A stretch of 47,500 bases of DNA from Glandiceps talaboti (lineage: Eukaryota > Hemichordata > Enteropneusta > Spengelidae). The stretch lies in contig NC_135549.1 of assembly GCF_964340395.1 (NCBI RefSeq), positions 2,265,001 through 2,312,500 on the forward strand. Reading direction: 5' to 3'. The notes under the pieces were generated by a model. It was given only the letters and a program-made list of their open reading frames with translations. It was not told where the DNA came from and did not search any database. The translations under genes and the position numbers were made by a program. Of the stretch, positions 32,752-44,601 are shown one piece after another (within the stretch, counting starts at the first letter, position 1; every line of letters begins with the position of its first letter).

Positions 32752-35700
32752 CTTCAAAATATTGTAACAAATATCGAAATTGTGAATGGTTGTCAGTGAA
32801 AGAACATGTGCGTCGACGTACAACAGTAGAACATGAAATGTTGCCCTTTTTACCCTATCCATATGAATGAGGTTATTTTTGGATTTTTAATTTATGAAAC
32901 AATTTTATCATGGCTTCCTACTGGGAAAATCAATGTGAAACAACATATGGCAAGTCTGTGTTTGTAACTCAATACGTATCAGAGGAGTACATGTTTATTC
33001 TTGTACGTACAATAACAATCTTTCAACACAGCTTTTTACAATACAATGCGGCCTAATACAAACACAGACTAGGTCAATGTTGTTTCACATTGATTTTTCA
33101 AAGAAACCATGATAAAATTATTTTATAAATTAAAATCCTAAAGATACACCAAATCCTCATCTATATGGCCACTTTAAAGTGTCCAGCTATCAGGATACCG
33201 AAAAGTAAAGTTATTTGTTACAAGTTGCCACTTGTGATAAACGTATCTTCATTAAGAAAATATAACATGTATATTACCAATGACAATGTCACGTGAAATA
33301 ACATGACTACTATGTGAAAGCAAAGTCAAATGATTGTAATCAAGATACTGTGTATGCGTTCATAAACATTTCTAGGCTATCCACTTTCTACCACTATATG
33401 CATAACGTACACTTGTAACAACATCTAAATTATGAAATTGACATGCAGGTACAACATTTTGTACTAACCTTCATACACGAGTTCGGCACTTTCAGGACAG
33501 GACTTCCTTCCCCATCGTACGTATATAGTACCGCTGCTATTGCTCGCACTGTGTGGACGTTCAGTGTCTGTAGTACTAGGTCGAACGGTGTTTGAACTCA
33601 ACCCTGGTACACCTGAGTCACCTTTCAATCCACGCGGACCAACTATTGGTGATTTGAAGAATAAAAACAAAAGTCACTACTAAAAATATATATGTGTTAC
33701 ATGTAATATACACATCTTATTGACTAGAGGTATAAGAAGGGCATTAGTAGACTTGAGAGTTGTTATGTAGCAACTATTTCAGCCTGAGGCAATAGTTTTT
33801 ATATAACAGTACATGGGGTAATGTGACGTCTACTAGTGTCCAAATAAGGCCAGACAATTTATAACACATTGCATTCTCCTACTAGTATTCTTTCCATAGT
33901 CAAAGCAAATCACTCTCACGCTATATGACAAGTGTCCTATAGGGAAAATAGAATATGACCAGCATACGCTTGATGTAGTGCACACCTCTCCACAAATTGC
34001 CATGGCGCAAAATGCGAAGTCGCTGTAGGTCAATAGACCATGTCACATGACACGATCTAAGCCAATCACTGAAGTCTGAATTCATGGTGACGAATTACAA
34101 GCGAAGTTTACAAAAATGTATTGGTGAAAATAATCCAACAATTCAATACATCTCATCATTTTCGTAACTTTGAAAATTTTGTTTGTGCTGACAGGAGGAA
34201 AATGTTTGACCTTTTCTCAGAGTATGTGTATACTCAGACAGAGAATTCTCCATGGTGGTCTGAGGTGTACATGAATGATAAAGGTATAGTTTGTATCTGT
34301 GATGTGCTTGTGTTATTACCTGGTCCTGCTTTACCAGCTAAGCCATTTTCACCAGGTTCTCCCTTCTGACCACGTTCACCGTTTAGTCCAGGGGTGCCTG
34401 GTTGACCTGCTGGTCCCATTGAACCGGGCGACCCATCTCTTCCGTCGTCACCTCTCTGTCCTGGAAAACCATCCCGACCGTCTCTACCTGTAGGCCCCGG
34501 GGGCCCCATTTGGCCTGGTGGTCCGGCAGGCCCTGGTAAGCCAAGAATACCGTAGGGGCAATTTGCTGACAGAAGAAAAATGCATAATATGAGAAGTCAA
34601 TTATTACCTCCACAAATGAGTTTCGGCAGAGATTATGTTTTCACCCCTGCTTGTGTGTGGGAGGGAGAGGGGCAGATATCCCAAAATGTTAAGGATGGGT
34701 TTAGATGAAACTGTGTTAAGACTGCCTATGGGACAAAGACCAATAGATCAGATTTTGGTGGAGACCCAATGCCGGATCAGATTTAGTGAATTAGTGAAGT
34801 CATGGCATTATTCGCATTACTAGTGTTAATGAGCCATGAAGCATTCATACATAGATTAAAATATATTCATTCTGACTTTAGGCCTACCTGGCCTCTACTG
34901 TCAGCTCTGTGCTAACTTAGTCATCATGCGGGTCATGTGTACTACAGTCTTGCCTCTACTGTCAGCTCTGTGCTGACTTATTCATGAGGTTCATGTGTAC
35001 TACAGTCTCTATACACTAGTGAAGTATCAATAGTTTTTCCTTATAAGCCTTAATCATTATAATATAAGGTTTGGTATTCCCCAGTTTCTCTAGATGACTT
35101 TCAAACATCCGTACAGGTGATGATGATACTCACATTGGCTGTCAATTTGTTCCATATCTCAACTGATCTATTTACAAATGCAGTTTGTTAGATTCAGATG
35201 AGACAATTTTTGTATCAGTCTTAAGCATCAATCTAAGCATCAACCCTTAGTATGCCCTCAGCGTTGGCACAAGTACATTCATGCGTTCCATCGAGTTTTC
35301 TGACTGTGTGTACATGTACCCATCACACATATGCATTATAACTATTTCTAGTGGGTCAGATCATTTCTCTGACTGTCAGGAGATTCAAGAGAATTATTTA
35401 AATGGAACTATCCTAACTTATATGCAAACATTAAAAAGCGGTATGTTGATGCAAGTAGCAAACATTTAACAAAAGAATGAACTCTGGAACGATCGCTTTC
35501 ACTTTGTTAGTGATATATATGTGTCAAGTTTGTCAAACCATGTAGGTAATGGAGGTGATTTTCTGTGTATAATTAAACCCGTACAGTACATACCTGTAAT
35601 AGCCCCTTCATCTGAGACGTCTCGTTTTGCTATATGGGTGTTGGTTTTCGTGTCTTCAACATTTTGGAAACGATGCACTGCGTCCTTTTGAGAAATGAGA

Positions 35701-37543
35701 ACATGGCGAAAGTGATCACAGAGTTGTAATAAATAACGCGTCTAACTGTGTTCATCGACTGATAGAGACGCACAGACGATTCAGAATACTTTCACATGAC
35801 ATGGGATTGTGTTGAATGTGCTTTTTTTATATTGCACATCCATTATTCATGACTAGACCTAAAATAATATAATAAAATTGTGTGGTTCCGATTACGCTCA
35901 ATTTTAGAATAGGTGGGGTAAGTAGATTTTTTATTTTATTTTTTTTCGTGTGTGAGTGTCTAGTTCAGGTAGTTATGTTTTCCGTTGTTTTCCATATGGT
36001 CTCTGTGTTATTGGTTTCTTCCCATTAGATGTACAGCCATTGCAACAGATTGGAAGAACAGCTTTATATTGCCTTTTTAAATTTTTGTCTGTTTCCGCAT
36101 CCACTATATATTTTTGGCGAAACTTCACGTCATTACAGACTGCCACGAATCATGTTCGCTGATTGTTTATCACTACTGGTTTTGAACTTGTAAGCTACAA
36201 ATCATGTTCACTGAGTGGTTGTGTGCAGTTCATCTTTATTATAAACTACAGTCGTCGTAGGTGGCGCACCAAGTCTAACGTAAACATGGTAGCTTATATG
36301 CATTTACGCAAAATAAAAACGTGTGTGTTTCCGATTATCCGACCGACCCCAGTTAAAATTATCGTCAACCCTAAACCACAGACAAGAATAGAGTGCCTAA
36401 ACATAACAAAAAGTTAATGACTGTGTGGGTGGCTGTGAATGAATTTTAAATTACATCTCATGCATCTCAAAAGTTGGTAGAAAAATCAAGTGCTGGAACA
36501 AATATTGATGAAGTTGGACGGGTTATATTACAATAGGCAATCACGTCATCATAGTCTTAGCTTAATAGAGCTGGATCGTGTTCCCTATTGAGGGACCTCG
36601 ACCTATAACCCCCCCCCCCCCCCGGTCAAATGATTCATCATTAGAATTCTATGATTGGTTACCGTTAACAAAGACATGATGTTAATGACTGTAGGTGGCT
36701 GTGCTTGAATTTTATATTTCATCTCATGCATCCCAGGACTTCACTGAGCTAGACGTAAAGAGAGATCTCAAGATTTGATGAAGGGTAGCACTTAGACTAT
36801 TGACCTATCACCTCTGAATGCATTTCCTGTTTTGTCCACCGGGAATATTACAGCAACGTCAGCAGGAAAAGTGTTAAATAGTAAAGCAGGAAGAATCTGT
36901 TGATCTTGATAAACAATCTAAGGATATTAATCCACGGATTTTAAAACTTCTTTCAAAGTATTTCATACACATGGCAAAGTTGATAGAAATATTGTTTTTG
37001 TTTTCAAGCTTTTGGATTAATGTACATCATGATACCATGTCATCTTGTAGTTGTTTGATGTCGCAACCTCTACATGTGGTTTCAAACAAAAATAGCCTTC
37101 GTCTTTTTCATATCGATGTATATTTGGTATGCCTTCAGATTGTATACGGCAACAAGAGGGCATGATGATTCATGCTTTTCAAAGCGACAAGATCCGTATT
37201 TGTTTTAAAGTTCACAAAGTAAGATTTTTGAAAATAAAAAATTAGTGAAAATCATCAACGGCTTCATAAGTGTGATCTTTCAGCTCATGCGACTACGATT
37301 GTACAAATTAATTACATGATTGTATAATTATGCACTTACCAAAACTTCTAACTTGTTTCGTAACTCTTCAACTTCTACAAGCAAGACTTTGACCGTCGTT
37401 TCTTGATTATTTAGTTTGACACATAACCAGAAGGTCATCACCAAAAGAAGGAGTGTAGACAAAGCTGCAAAGCCGACTACAACAACTGCAGTGCACCCAA
37501 AACGATTTGATTTTACCGACTTTCCCTCTTCGCACGACTCCAT
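32273..37543 (-). CDS. Membrane-anchored short-chain collagen C4-like protein, five exons, 397 aa
   Basis: Exons on the - strand: 37543-37340, 35684-35594, 34565-34320, 33642-33469, 32751-32273. The total of 1194 nt closes in frame with TAG. Order: short cytosolic N-terminus; membrane segment about residues 18-42 ([20 protein letters not shown]); a heptad-like helix to about 68; a linker with AKR at 87-89; 31 uninterrupted Gly-X-Y triplets from G104 to about 196; a Ser/Thr-rich spacer; and a C-terminal Cys-rich domain (about 212-397) starting [11 protein letters not shown] with [36 protein letters not shown] and CAVCTI. That domain is the hallmark of spongin/short-chain collagen C4 proteins of invertebrates, which are related to collagen IV NC1. 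It should form a trimer at the cell surface with the C-terminus outside. The membrane anchor instead of a signal peptide is notable. Confidence 0.87.
32858..33168. mobile_element. Fold-back element (long inverted repeat) in collagen intron 4
   Basis: The left arm 32858-32966 and right arm 33057-33168 are inverted copies at roughly 80-85 percent. For example ATCAATGTGAAACAACAT pairs with ATGTTGTTTCACATTGAT, and AGTCTGTGTTTGTA with TACAAACACAGACT. The loop is about 90 bp. A related single arm is at about 43875-44015. This is a MITE-like element without coding capacity. Confidence 0.7.
33469..33642 (-). CDS. Collagen C4-like exon 4
   Basis: Acceptor CACCAATAG|T, donor GAAG|GTTAGT, phase 1 to 1. 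Last five Gly-X-Y triplets, Ser/Thr-rich spacer, then the start of the C-terminal domain [18 protein letters not shown]. Confidence 0.85.
34320..34565 (-). CDS. Collagen C4-like exon 3 (collagen helix)
   Basis: Acceptor CTTCTGTCAG|C, donor CCAG|GTAATA, phase 1 to 1. Encodes 26 consecutive Gly-X-Y triplets with acidic and basic RD, DD and ER pairs. Confidence 0.92.
34891..35008. repeat. 61-bp tandem duplication in collagen intron 2
   Basis: GCCTCTACTGTCAGCTCTGT starts at 34891 and again at 34952; the copies end in CATGTGTACTACAGTCT. Confidence 0.8.
35594..35684 (-). CDS. Collagen C4-like exon 2
   Basis: Acceptor TTTCTCAAAAG|G, donor ACAG|GTATGT, phase 0 to 1. Encodes a polar linker with [13 protein letters not shown]; the KR could be a protease site, but this is not shown. 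Confidence 0.75.
35700..37339. other. Collagen gene intron 1
   Basis: About 1.65 kb of intron with a run of 15 C at 36609-36623. Short open frames on the + strand show no recognisable protein. No other element is recognised. Confidence 0.5.
37340..37543 (-). CDS. Collagen C4-like exon 1 (start, membrane anchor, coiled coil)
   Basis: ATG 37543 begins [19 protein letters not shown], then a 24-residue hydrophobic segment and [18 protein letters not shown]. Donor TTG|GTAAGT, phase 0. Confidence 0.83.
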
Positions 37544-37929
37544 GTTATACCGCAGTATACCTACGACTTGTGCGAGTGGTGTTAGTCTGACTGACGCAAA
37601 ATACTAATCGGTAGGTTTTGAGATATCATGTACCGGAAAATGAACTGTAGTTCGGAGAAAACAGGATGCGGTGGTTTCGTAACTGAAATATAATATGAAT
37701 ATGCTCTTTAAATGTACATGTCACATGTTCAAACATATGACTTTGTCACAATCGACTGGAAAAATGCGTTAACTTTGTGCATTGTCATTTTTTTTTCATT
37801 TCCATCCTATTAGGATTACTCGGACGTAGAGTTAACCATCACTTACTATTGCGAAAACTCAAAACATGTGATATACGATAAATAAACGACCCGATAGTGT
37901 AAGTAGCCATAGTCCTTCAAGTCTAAATG

Positions 37930-38285
37930 TAGGCTAGGAGCTTGGCATTATTAAACACATCAGGAATCCACGTGAAACCATAGACAGTGGAGGGTCTATG
38001 TGGGTGGAGGGTCTATGGTGAAACTCATATAACATCATTACTGAGGTGCAGCATGGGTTTCGACAAAAAACGTTCCTGTGAATCACAACTCTTGGAAACA
38101 GTTGACAATCCAGCATCCAGCTAGATACAAACACCTTACGCCTTGATGCAAAAAAGAAATGGTCAAGAACTCATTCTCCACCTGACCAATAGTTGACTGG
38201 AACGCACGGCTCCCATCTGTCATCCAATCAACTTCGACGTCGTTATTCAAGACAAGACTCAAAAAACACCAAAATTAATAATATT
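37930..38285 (+). pseudogene. LINE reverse-transcriptase fragments in the intergenic region
   Basis: At about 38040-38130 the + strand reads TEVQHGFRQK, then after a frame break CESQLLETVD, an RT block typical of CR1/Jockey-like LINEs. At about 38185-38280 it reads VDWNARLPSVIQSTSTSLF and KTRLKKHQN before TAA, which looks like a LINE ORF2 C-terminus. The intervening domains are missing, so this is a deleted, dead copy. Confidence 0.6.
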
Positions 38286-38299
38286 CTTAACTTATCCCT

Positions 38300-39625
38300 T
38301 GACCCCCCCCCCCCATTTGACGTGATACAAATCAATTAATTATCCAGATCCAGAATGCCAGAAGACTATTTTAAAGCAATCGATCGAATGCATGCAACTT
38401 CGTCAATATTATCTAGAATAGTTCACACGTACTTGAGCTTTTGAAGTTTCTCTCCCGACTACTAAGTGTAGATCAGTCGTCATACATAGAGCGCCCTCTA
38501 TCATAACGACAGTCGTGTTTTATTCCACCACCTGTTCCACTGCTGCAATCTCCCTGTTACACAAAAATACATGTTTCATTCAAGCTATGACTGTCTGACC
38601 CCAGACTAAGCTAACATTTGTCACCTACAATCTGATTGATTTGTTGATTTTGTGTAAGTTTTGGGGGTCGTTGCATTCTACCACTGCCAATCAAATTGCC
38701 AGAACTCTCACATTAAAATATATCATAACCATGCTAACTAATTTCTCGCCAAAAATTGTGCTGAGAATTTCATCAAAGAAATCAGGAAATACGCTTCGAC
38801 AACACGTTTGCATTTATGGTGACATCTGTTTGAGTGTTCAATATAGCTCTTTCAACACTGAACACAATTATACTCTTTCCTAGGCATTCTATTGCATTAT
38901 TTTATACCAAAGTTTACCAATTCGAAGATTCCAGTGTAAATTAAGCTGTTGTCGTGCCATATAAATGATGTGAAATAAAGGTACTTTGTAAGTATAAATT
39001 TGGTGACAAGGATTCCATACAAAAAAGGGACAACAACATTGATGTGTTTATTGTCATCGGCGATTGTATGCCCCTTTGATTTTAAGGATGCGAATTCCAT
39101 TTTTTTAAATGTAATAAAAAATGATGAAAAACAAACATGAACGTATATTATAATATTATATTTCCAATGTCATATAACTTCGATTAGCCAATGAATCCTT
39201 TTTAATGTCCAAGAAAATAGCTCTTTGCTAAAAAAAAAAAAATCTAAAAATGAAAAGTGCACATATTATGATTGGTGTCACGGATAAATTGGTAAAAATG
39301 GTCACACAACAAAAATCCTGTGTTTTGTGTGGTCTGTTGAAAATAGTCAGCTGCGACTGTGCCAGGCTAATCTATTCATATATTAAAGACTTAAAATTGG
39401 AATATATAAATATAGTCACGGTTCGGAGGTGCGTTTGTATTTGCCATTTATCTATCCATAATTTCTACTCGTCACTTCATTGTTGGCTGGAAGAGACGAC
39501 GCAATCACACACAACAAACGTCAGCAGCTAGCGAGGAGTGGATAATCCTGACTGGAGTGTCACAGCTTGTACTGCTGTAATATTCAAACGATTCGTTTTA
39601 TTACCGTCGTGTTTTCCTCCCTTTC
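38300..39625. other. Region between LINE remnant and ABHD14-like gene
   Basis: Holds a run of 10 C near 38305, an A run at 39230-39240 and otherwise unremarkable AT-rich DNA. The promoter and 5' UTR of the hydrolase gene must be in the right part but show no motif I can call. A 93-codon frame at 39250-39531 has no recognisable domain. Confidence 0.4.
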
Positions 39626-40136
39626 ATGGAAGCTAAACCGAAAATCATAGATACAGCCATGTCGACTATTACTGTGGCGGCGAACAATTCAAGGCTGAAG
39701 GTAGTGGTGGGAGTGTTAGCTGTTTCGGTGTTATTGTACATTGCCTATTCACACATCTCGAGCAGACCCACGACTTCGACTCTTTTGTCGAATGCAGCGG
39801 AGATTCCCGCAGATGTAGAACGAATAACGACCGGTAGTGGTATTCTTCGTGAAATGGCAGTGGAAGAAATACCCGAGCATTTGTTGCCTGAAAGCGACTT
39901 GACCAGTATCAAACACACAACTGGTGAGGGTAAAGGGGTTGAGATACAAATTGAGGGGACGGCGGAGAATTTACACTACCGAGAAGCGGTCGAAGTAAAA
40001 CGGATCGGGGGCGAATTTGAGGGTGACGTGTTACTCTTGCATGGAGCAAACTTTGATGCGAACACGTGGCTTAGTGTTGGAACACTCGGCCAATTAGCCA
40101 AACTAGGCTATCGAACAATTGCCATAGATTTACCAG
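39626..40136 (+). CDS. ABHD14: ABHD14-like exon 1
   Basis: Start, membrane segment and first part of the hydrolase fold; donor CCAG|GTAATT, phase 1. Confidence 0.87.
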
Positions 40137-43081
40137 GTAATTCAAAACTTTTGACTCACAAAGAGAATTTGACATAAAAACATGAAAATGGGAAGTAATT
40201 GGAAGTAAAAAGTGTATATAGTTCCTGTCTGTTGTACATAAGCACCATAATAATATATATCTAGGGATACCGAAACAGAGGCAATTACAGCTAAAACACT
40301 GAGTCAGTGATCGCCAGGGACTGTACAAAATACACACATTTAATTATCAATTTTTGACCATTCAACAAGTTGAGACTGTTGTTTAATTTGCTAGTTAAGA
40401 ACACTTTTATAGCTGATATTCAACAGGATCGAGATTGATTATATGGTTGTTGTGTAAAGAGTTTTGTTTACATAATTCAACTTTTTTAAACTCCTCAACA
40501 ACATTCATATCATGCTGGGTTGAGCAGTAAAAATGTTGTTGTCTATTCAAGTGAGACAATGGTCTGGATGATGTCAACGTGGTCTCTAACTAAACCACGT
40601 GAGTGGGGGTGTAAATCGTAATGATCATGATGGTACGGTACAGTGAATAGACTTAGTGAACCAACAACCTAAACTTGCAAAATGATCAACACTGATTGTA
40701 AATGTATATGTTACATAATAGTCTTCTGGCGAACGCGTCCTGTTTTAGCTGTAAAAATGGGGTGGGAGGTGGGGTTCCGTTCGCTCCGTTTTGAACTTGT
40801 GTGTTGATTATATAATTATGTACTCTGAATAGACATGTGGTGGGGGGGTGAGGCAACCAACCAGCTGGTAGGAAGGGACATGTGGAGGTGGGGGAGTGGG
40901 TGAGGCAGCCAGCCAGGTAGGAAGGGACATGTGGAGGTGGGGGAGTGGGTGAGGCAGCCAGCCAGGTAGGAAGGGACATGTGGAGGGGGAGTGAGTGAGG
41001 CAGCCAGCCAGGTAGGAAGGCATGTTTTCGTAACAGATAAGTTATTTGGAGTTAAAATGCACAGCACCGTTTGTGGTAAATTTATCATAACAGCTGTCTG
41101 AGTGTATCGACAATACTACCTGGCTGGATGAGATCACGTGGGAATTTAATACGTCATTGATATGCTAGCTATAATGATCAGGTTCGAGTCAGATTTTTTC
41201 TTTGTTTTAAAATTAGCACACTCTGCATATCCTGAGGTTATTCTCTTTCCTTTGTTTTTGTTGTTTTGTTATATTGGCATTATGTTGTTGTTGTTTTTTG
41301 CTTCTTCTCTATTTTCTCTCGCTTTTTTAAATTGGGGGGGGGGGGGTTGTACATTAAAATGCCTCTTTAGTCCCGATCTATAGTACTCTATCTACTGAAG
41401 TACACATAGTTGTAACTTTTTATTATCAAAACTCAAACATGTAGCCATTATTATATAAACGAATGGATGACGTCATTTATAATACGTATACAAAAATGCC
41501 CCTATGATGCCACGTTAAAGTTTTCTAACAACGTCAGCAGACGATTTTTATTGCCGTCAAATATATTCATTGACTTTAATATTGTTCCAGATAAGATTAA
41601 CCATTAATTGTTTTACGTGTGTATCTTTTGTATACCCGGGGGAGTGAAAAAACTTACACAGTGTATAAATTCTAAACGTGTAACTTCCATTCACATGAAA
41701 TTTCAGAACATGTATTCGCCCTTGAAGATACATGTACTCATAAAGCAAAAACTGGCAGTCACATAATTTATACACACAGGGTCAAATCATCTCATTTTCA
41801 GCTTTTACCATATTTCACAGGATACGGTGGATCACAATCCGTGACCTACGCAGGTGACCCTGTGACCTTTTTGGAGAATGTCATGAAGGAACTTAACTTA
41901 AATCGACCAGTACTGATAAGTCCATCTATGAGTGGTGAATATTCACTACCGTTGGTCCTCCATCGCCCTGAACTAGTTCGTGCATTTGTTGCCGTGGCAC
42001 CCGTCGGAACGGATAAATTTAGCGATGATGAGTACAAGAATTGTCAGGTTTGTAAATTCAAGTATAGTTTTCATTTGTTGTTGAGATAATGTTTTATGTA
42101 CTTGAATGCACGATATGGTTTTATGTATTCTAAACTGGGTACAAGTACCTGGATACATGTTATTGTGGGAAGTTGCTCGTACAATGTAAATGCTACACCA
42201 CCCTACGAAGTATTAGCATGGGACATGCTAACCAAACTTCACCGTATGACCTGTTTACTGTCACTAATCAATCTTCATTCAATGGAACGTACCAAACTCT
42301 GTCTGCCATCTTTTCTACAATTACTCCATATCAATAGAGATTAATAACAGGCCTCGCCAAAACAAACACCGTACCGTATAACATATACATTTCTGAAACT
42401 GGTGATTTAAAACTACCTAGGAGGTTACTTCTAATTCGTTATTCGTTAACCCCCACCCCCACCCCTCTTATCGCTCAGCGCCCTCATAAAGAAACTTCAT
42501 TGTATGTTAGACGTCTAATTATACATAATTCCAAAACGTTAACATTTCTTCGTTCTGCCAAGGAAAATACGAGCGACCTACTGAAGGGGGGGGGGGTCTT
42601 GTCACTATGAGTTGAAGGTGAGAAACGACAAAAAAAGGCAACGAGTACTTTCTGGTTGAATGGTGAAAAATATTGAGGAATAATATATTTATACATGCGC
42701 AAGCATAATTTATGAAACAATGGAAAACATAATGGCGATTTTGAACATTTTGACTCATATATTGAACACAACAGAACCAATGACGGAGACGCGACGTAGG
42801 ACGACCAGGTTATAAAACCCATATAGATATTTTTTGGCTCGGACTCGTTCAATTTGGCTTGTATGAAGGCTAATGTTTGCTATTTCTACCAACAGGTGCC
42901 GACGTTAATAGTCTACGGAGACCAAGATACTGGTATCGGATTGGAATCGTTGAAACATTTGGAAAATTTACCACATAAGGTTATTGAGAAGTTAGTCGAC
43001 GCAGAGCATCCAGCCTACATAAGTCAGCCTGAACGGTGGCATCAAATACTATACAACTTTCTGAAGACAGTGCCAAAATAA
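39626..43081 (+). CDS. ABHD14: ABHD14-type alpha/beta hydrolase, three coding exons, 307 aa
   Basis: Exons 39626-40136, 41821-42047 and 42896-43081; the 924 nt close in frame with TAA. Residues about 24-46 (VVVGVLAVSVLLYIAYSHIS) form a membrane anchor near the N-terminus, as in ABHD14A. The fold follows with LLLHGANFDANTW (oxyanion loop), IAIDLPGYGGS, the nucleophile elbow SPSMSG with probable Ser206, VAVAPVGTDKF, IVYGDQD with the acid residue, and AEHPAYI with His284. SPSxSGxYSLP and YGDQD are specific signs of ABHD14A/B. It is probably a membrane-associated hydrolase with the active domain outside the membrane. ABHD14B has been reported to deacetylate lysines; the substrate here is unknown. 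The start is the first ATG; Met12 could be an alternative. Confidence 0.88.
40137..41820. other. ABHD14-like intron 1
   Basis: About 1.7 kb of non-coding sequence with a 49-bp minisatellite at 40834-41027 (listed separately) and a run of 12-13 G near 41333-41346. The acceptor CATATTTCACAG closes it. Confidence 0.6.
40834..41027. repeat. 49-bp GC-rich minisatellite (about four units)
   Basis: Units start CATGTGGAGGTGGGGGAGTG and contain GGCAGCCAGCCAGGTAGGAA; the CATGTGG landmarks are at 40834, 40879, 40928 and 40977. Proline-rich open frames on the - strand are artefacts. Confidence 0.88.
41821..42047 (+). CDS. ABHD14: ABHD14-like exon 2 (nucleophile elbow)
   Basis: Acceptor TTTCACAG|G, donor CAG|GTTTGT, phase 1 to 0. 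Contains LISPSMSGEYSLP. Confidence 0.88.
42048..42895. other. ABHD14-like intron 2
   Basis: Contains a run of 11 G near 42587-42597 and no recognised element; acceptor TTTCTACCAACAG. Confidence 0.55.
42896..43081 (+). CDS. ABHD14: ABHD14-like exon 3 (acid and His residues, stop)
   Basis: 61 codons plus TAA. Contains VPTLIVYGDQD and DAEHPAYISQPERWH. Confidence 0.88.
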   Translation: MPTLIVYGDQDTGIGLESLKHLENLPHKVIEKLVDAEHPAYISQPERWHQILYNFLKTVPK

Positions 43082-43320
43082 GGCATAAATCCTCACGGTG
43101 GAGCTCAGACTCAAAAATAGAGAAAATACATAAATACTAGATAGTAATAGATATCTGGTTGTCAGTACTGTTAGGGTTTGGGACAGAACAAACACTAGAT
43201 GAAGGGAAAATTTCGGCGTACATACCATTTTAATTCAGATTTTATCTTTAAAAAAAGTTTTATCTCATTTTGTAATGGATTTGTACGTCTCTGACCTAAC
43301 AAAATGCTATCTTATTTAGT

Positions 43321-43326
43321 AATAAA
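43321..43326 (+). terminator. Candidate poly(A) signal of the ABHD14-like gene
   Basis: First AATAAA after the stop codon, 240 bases downstream. A second, AATAAAA at about 43420, is an alternative. Confidence 0.5.
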
Positions 43327-43753
43327 GTGATTTGCATGAAGGCGGGTGGAAGAGAAAGTTGTGCTATTTTTATATATATAATAGAAGACCCTTTTCTAGT
43401 GGTACTCGTAGGTATGAAAAATAAAACCTGCTTGGAGGGTAATATTGGAAATGACAGCTATTAGTACTTACTTCCAACCTGTAGTGAAAGTATGCAGTCG
43501 AGGACAAAGATGTAAGGATTTCTAGGGTTACGATAAAATCGACATGTCATAAATATTAGCTTTGTCAATCGTATGAATGAGAGAAGTGGGTTTATTTTGT
43601 ATGACTGTCGTCTCCAATCTGTGTATTCATCTGTCACTTACCCCATATATTAAAACATCACACTGCATGAGCAATTTGATGATTATTTTATGTTCACTTG
43701 TGATTACTAACGATTACTCTCGTTTACTCAGTTTGTTTCAAACAACTTTCTTT

Positions 43754-43850
43754 ACGTACTACACCAAAAGTTTTACTATTTTATGCTAGGTTACTTTGTG
43801 TACGTACCACACCAAACGTTTTACTATTTTATGCTACGTTACTTTGCGCG
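43754..43850. repeat. 48-bp tandem duplication
   Basis: ACACCAAAAGTTTTACTATT at 43761 and ACACCAAACGTTTTACTATT at 43809, both followed by TTATGCTA(G/C)GTTACTTTG. Confidence 0.85.
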
Positions 43851-43874
43851 TTATGAATAAGTTACAAACACGAA

Positions 43875-44015
43875 TTTGACCTGTGTTGTTTCACATCGTG
43901 TTTTGAAGTAAAAACACATAATAGTAAAGTTTTAATTTTTATAGATTAAAGATTTATAGATTAAAATTAAAAATCAATGCCGTTTCTCATCCGTATAGCC
44001 ACTTTAAAGTAAATT
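43875..44015. repeat. Single arm related to the fold-back element at 32858-33168
   Basis: Shares GTGTTGTTTCACAT near 43883 and ATAGCCACTTTAAAGT near 43995 with the right arm and flank of the element in collagen intron 4 (compare ATGGCCACTTTAAAGTG at 33165). Diverged in between. Confidence 0.45.
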
Positions 44016-44442
44016 ACAAAAAAAGAAGAATTTATAATTCCACGTAAAAGACAATTCAAATAAATTGAAACGTTTAGTCAGCCTGCTTGCTATATGCACT
44101 TAATTAACCTCATCAACACTTAATGAATGTGACAAAAAATTATGTACTTTAGAGAGAGCTACCTTTTCAAACGTTCATCCTTATGACTACCCATGCTTGC
44201 ATTGTTTGGTGGGTCCGTGACTCGATTTTTACTGCGTGTAATGTCATTGAAAACTATTAATGACATCTCTTTTGCTTGTACTGAATACTTTTCATGTAAT
44301 TTGAGCGCAATGAATACTTACAAAAAATAATCTAGTATTAGTTGACTGAGGATTAATATCAGAATGCCATGCATGTTCACCATTTGTGGTTCAATAGAAA
44401 TGATCAGTTATAACCCATTCTCTTATAGGCCAGAGTATATTT

Positions 44443-44601
44443 TATAAATTAAGTCTTGGCGGAGTGTTTTAGATAGTGCCGTAAAGAGGTGTTTATAAAT
44501 TAAGTCTTGGCGGAGTGTTTTGGATAGTGCCGTAAAGAGGTGTTTGTAAATTAAGTCTTGGTGGGGTGTTTTGGATAGTGCCGTAAAGAGGTGTTTGTTT
44601 T
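44443..44601. repeat. 51-bp tandem triplication
   Basis: TAAGTCTTGGCGGAGTGTTTT starts at 44450, 44501 and 44552; each unit ends GTGCCGTAAAGAGGTGTTT. Few differences between copies. Confidence 0.9.

Noticed and set aside
34121-34823. Open frames on the + strand over the collagen exon 3 area
   Set aside because: Antisense shadows of the Gly-X-Y coding exon and intron.
40686-41088. Proline-rich frames on the - strand in ABHD14-like intron 1
   Set aside because: They follow the 49-bp minisatellite and show no splice context or domain.
42484-42852. 122-codon - strand frame in ABHD14-like intron 2
   Set aside because: Contains a G-run translation and has no domain; chance open frame.
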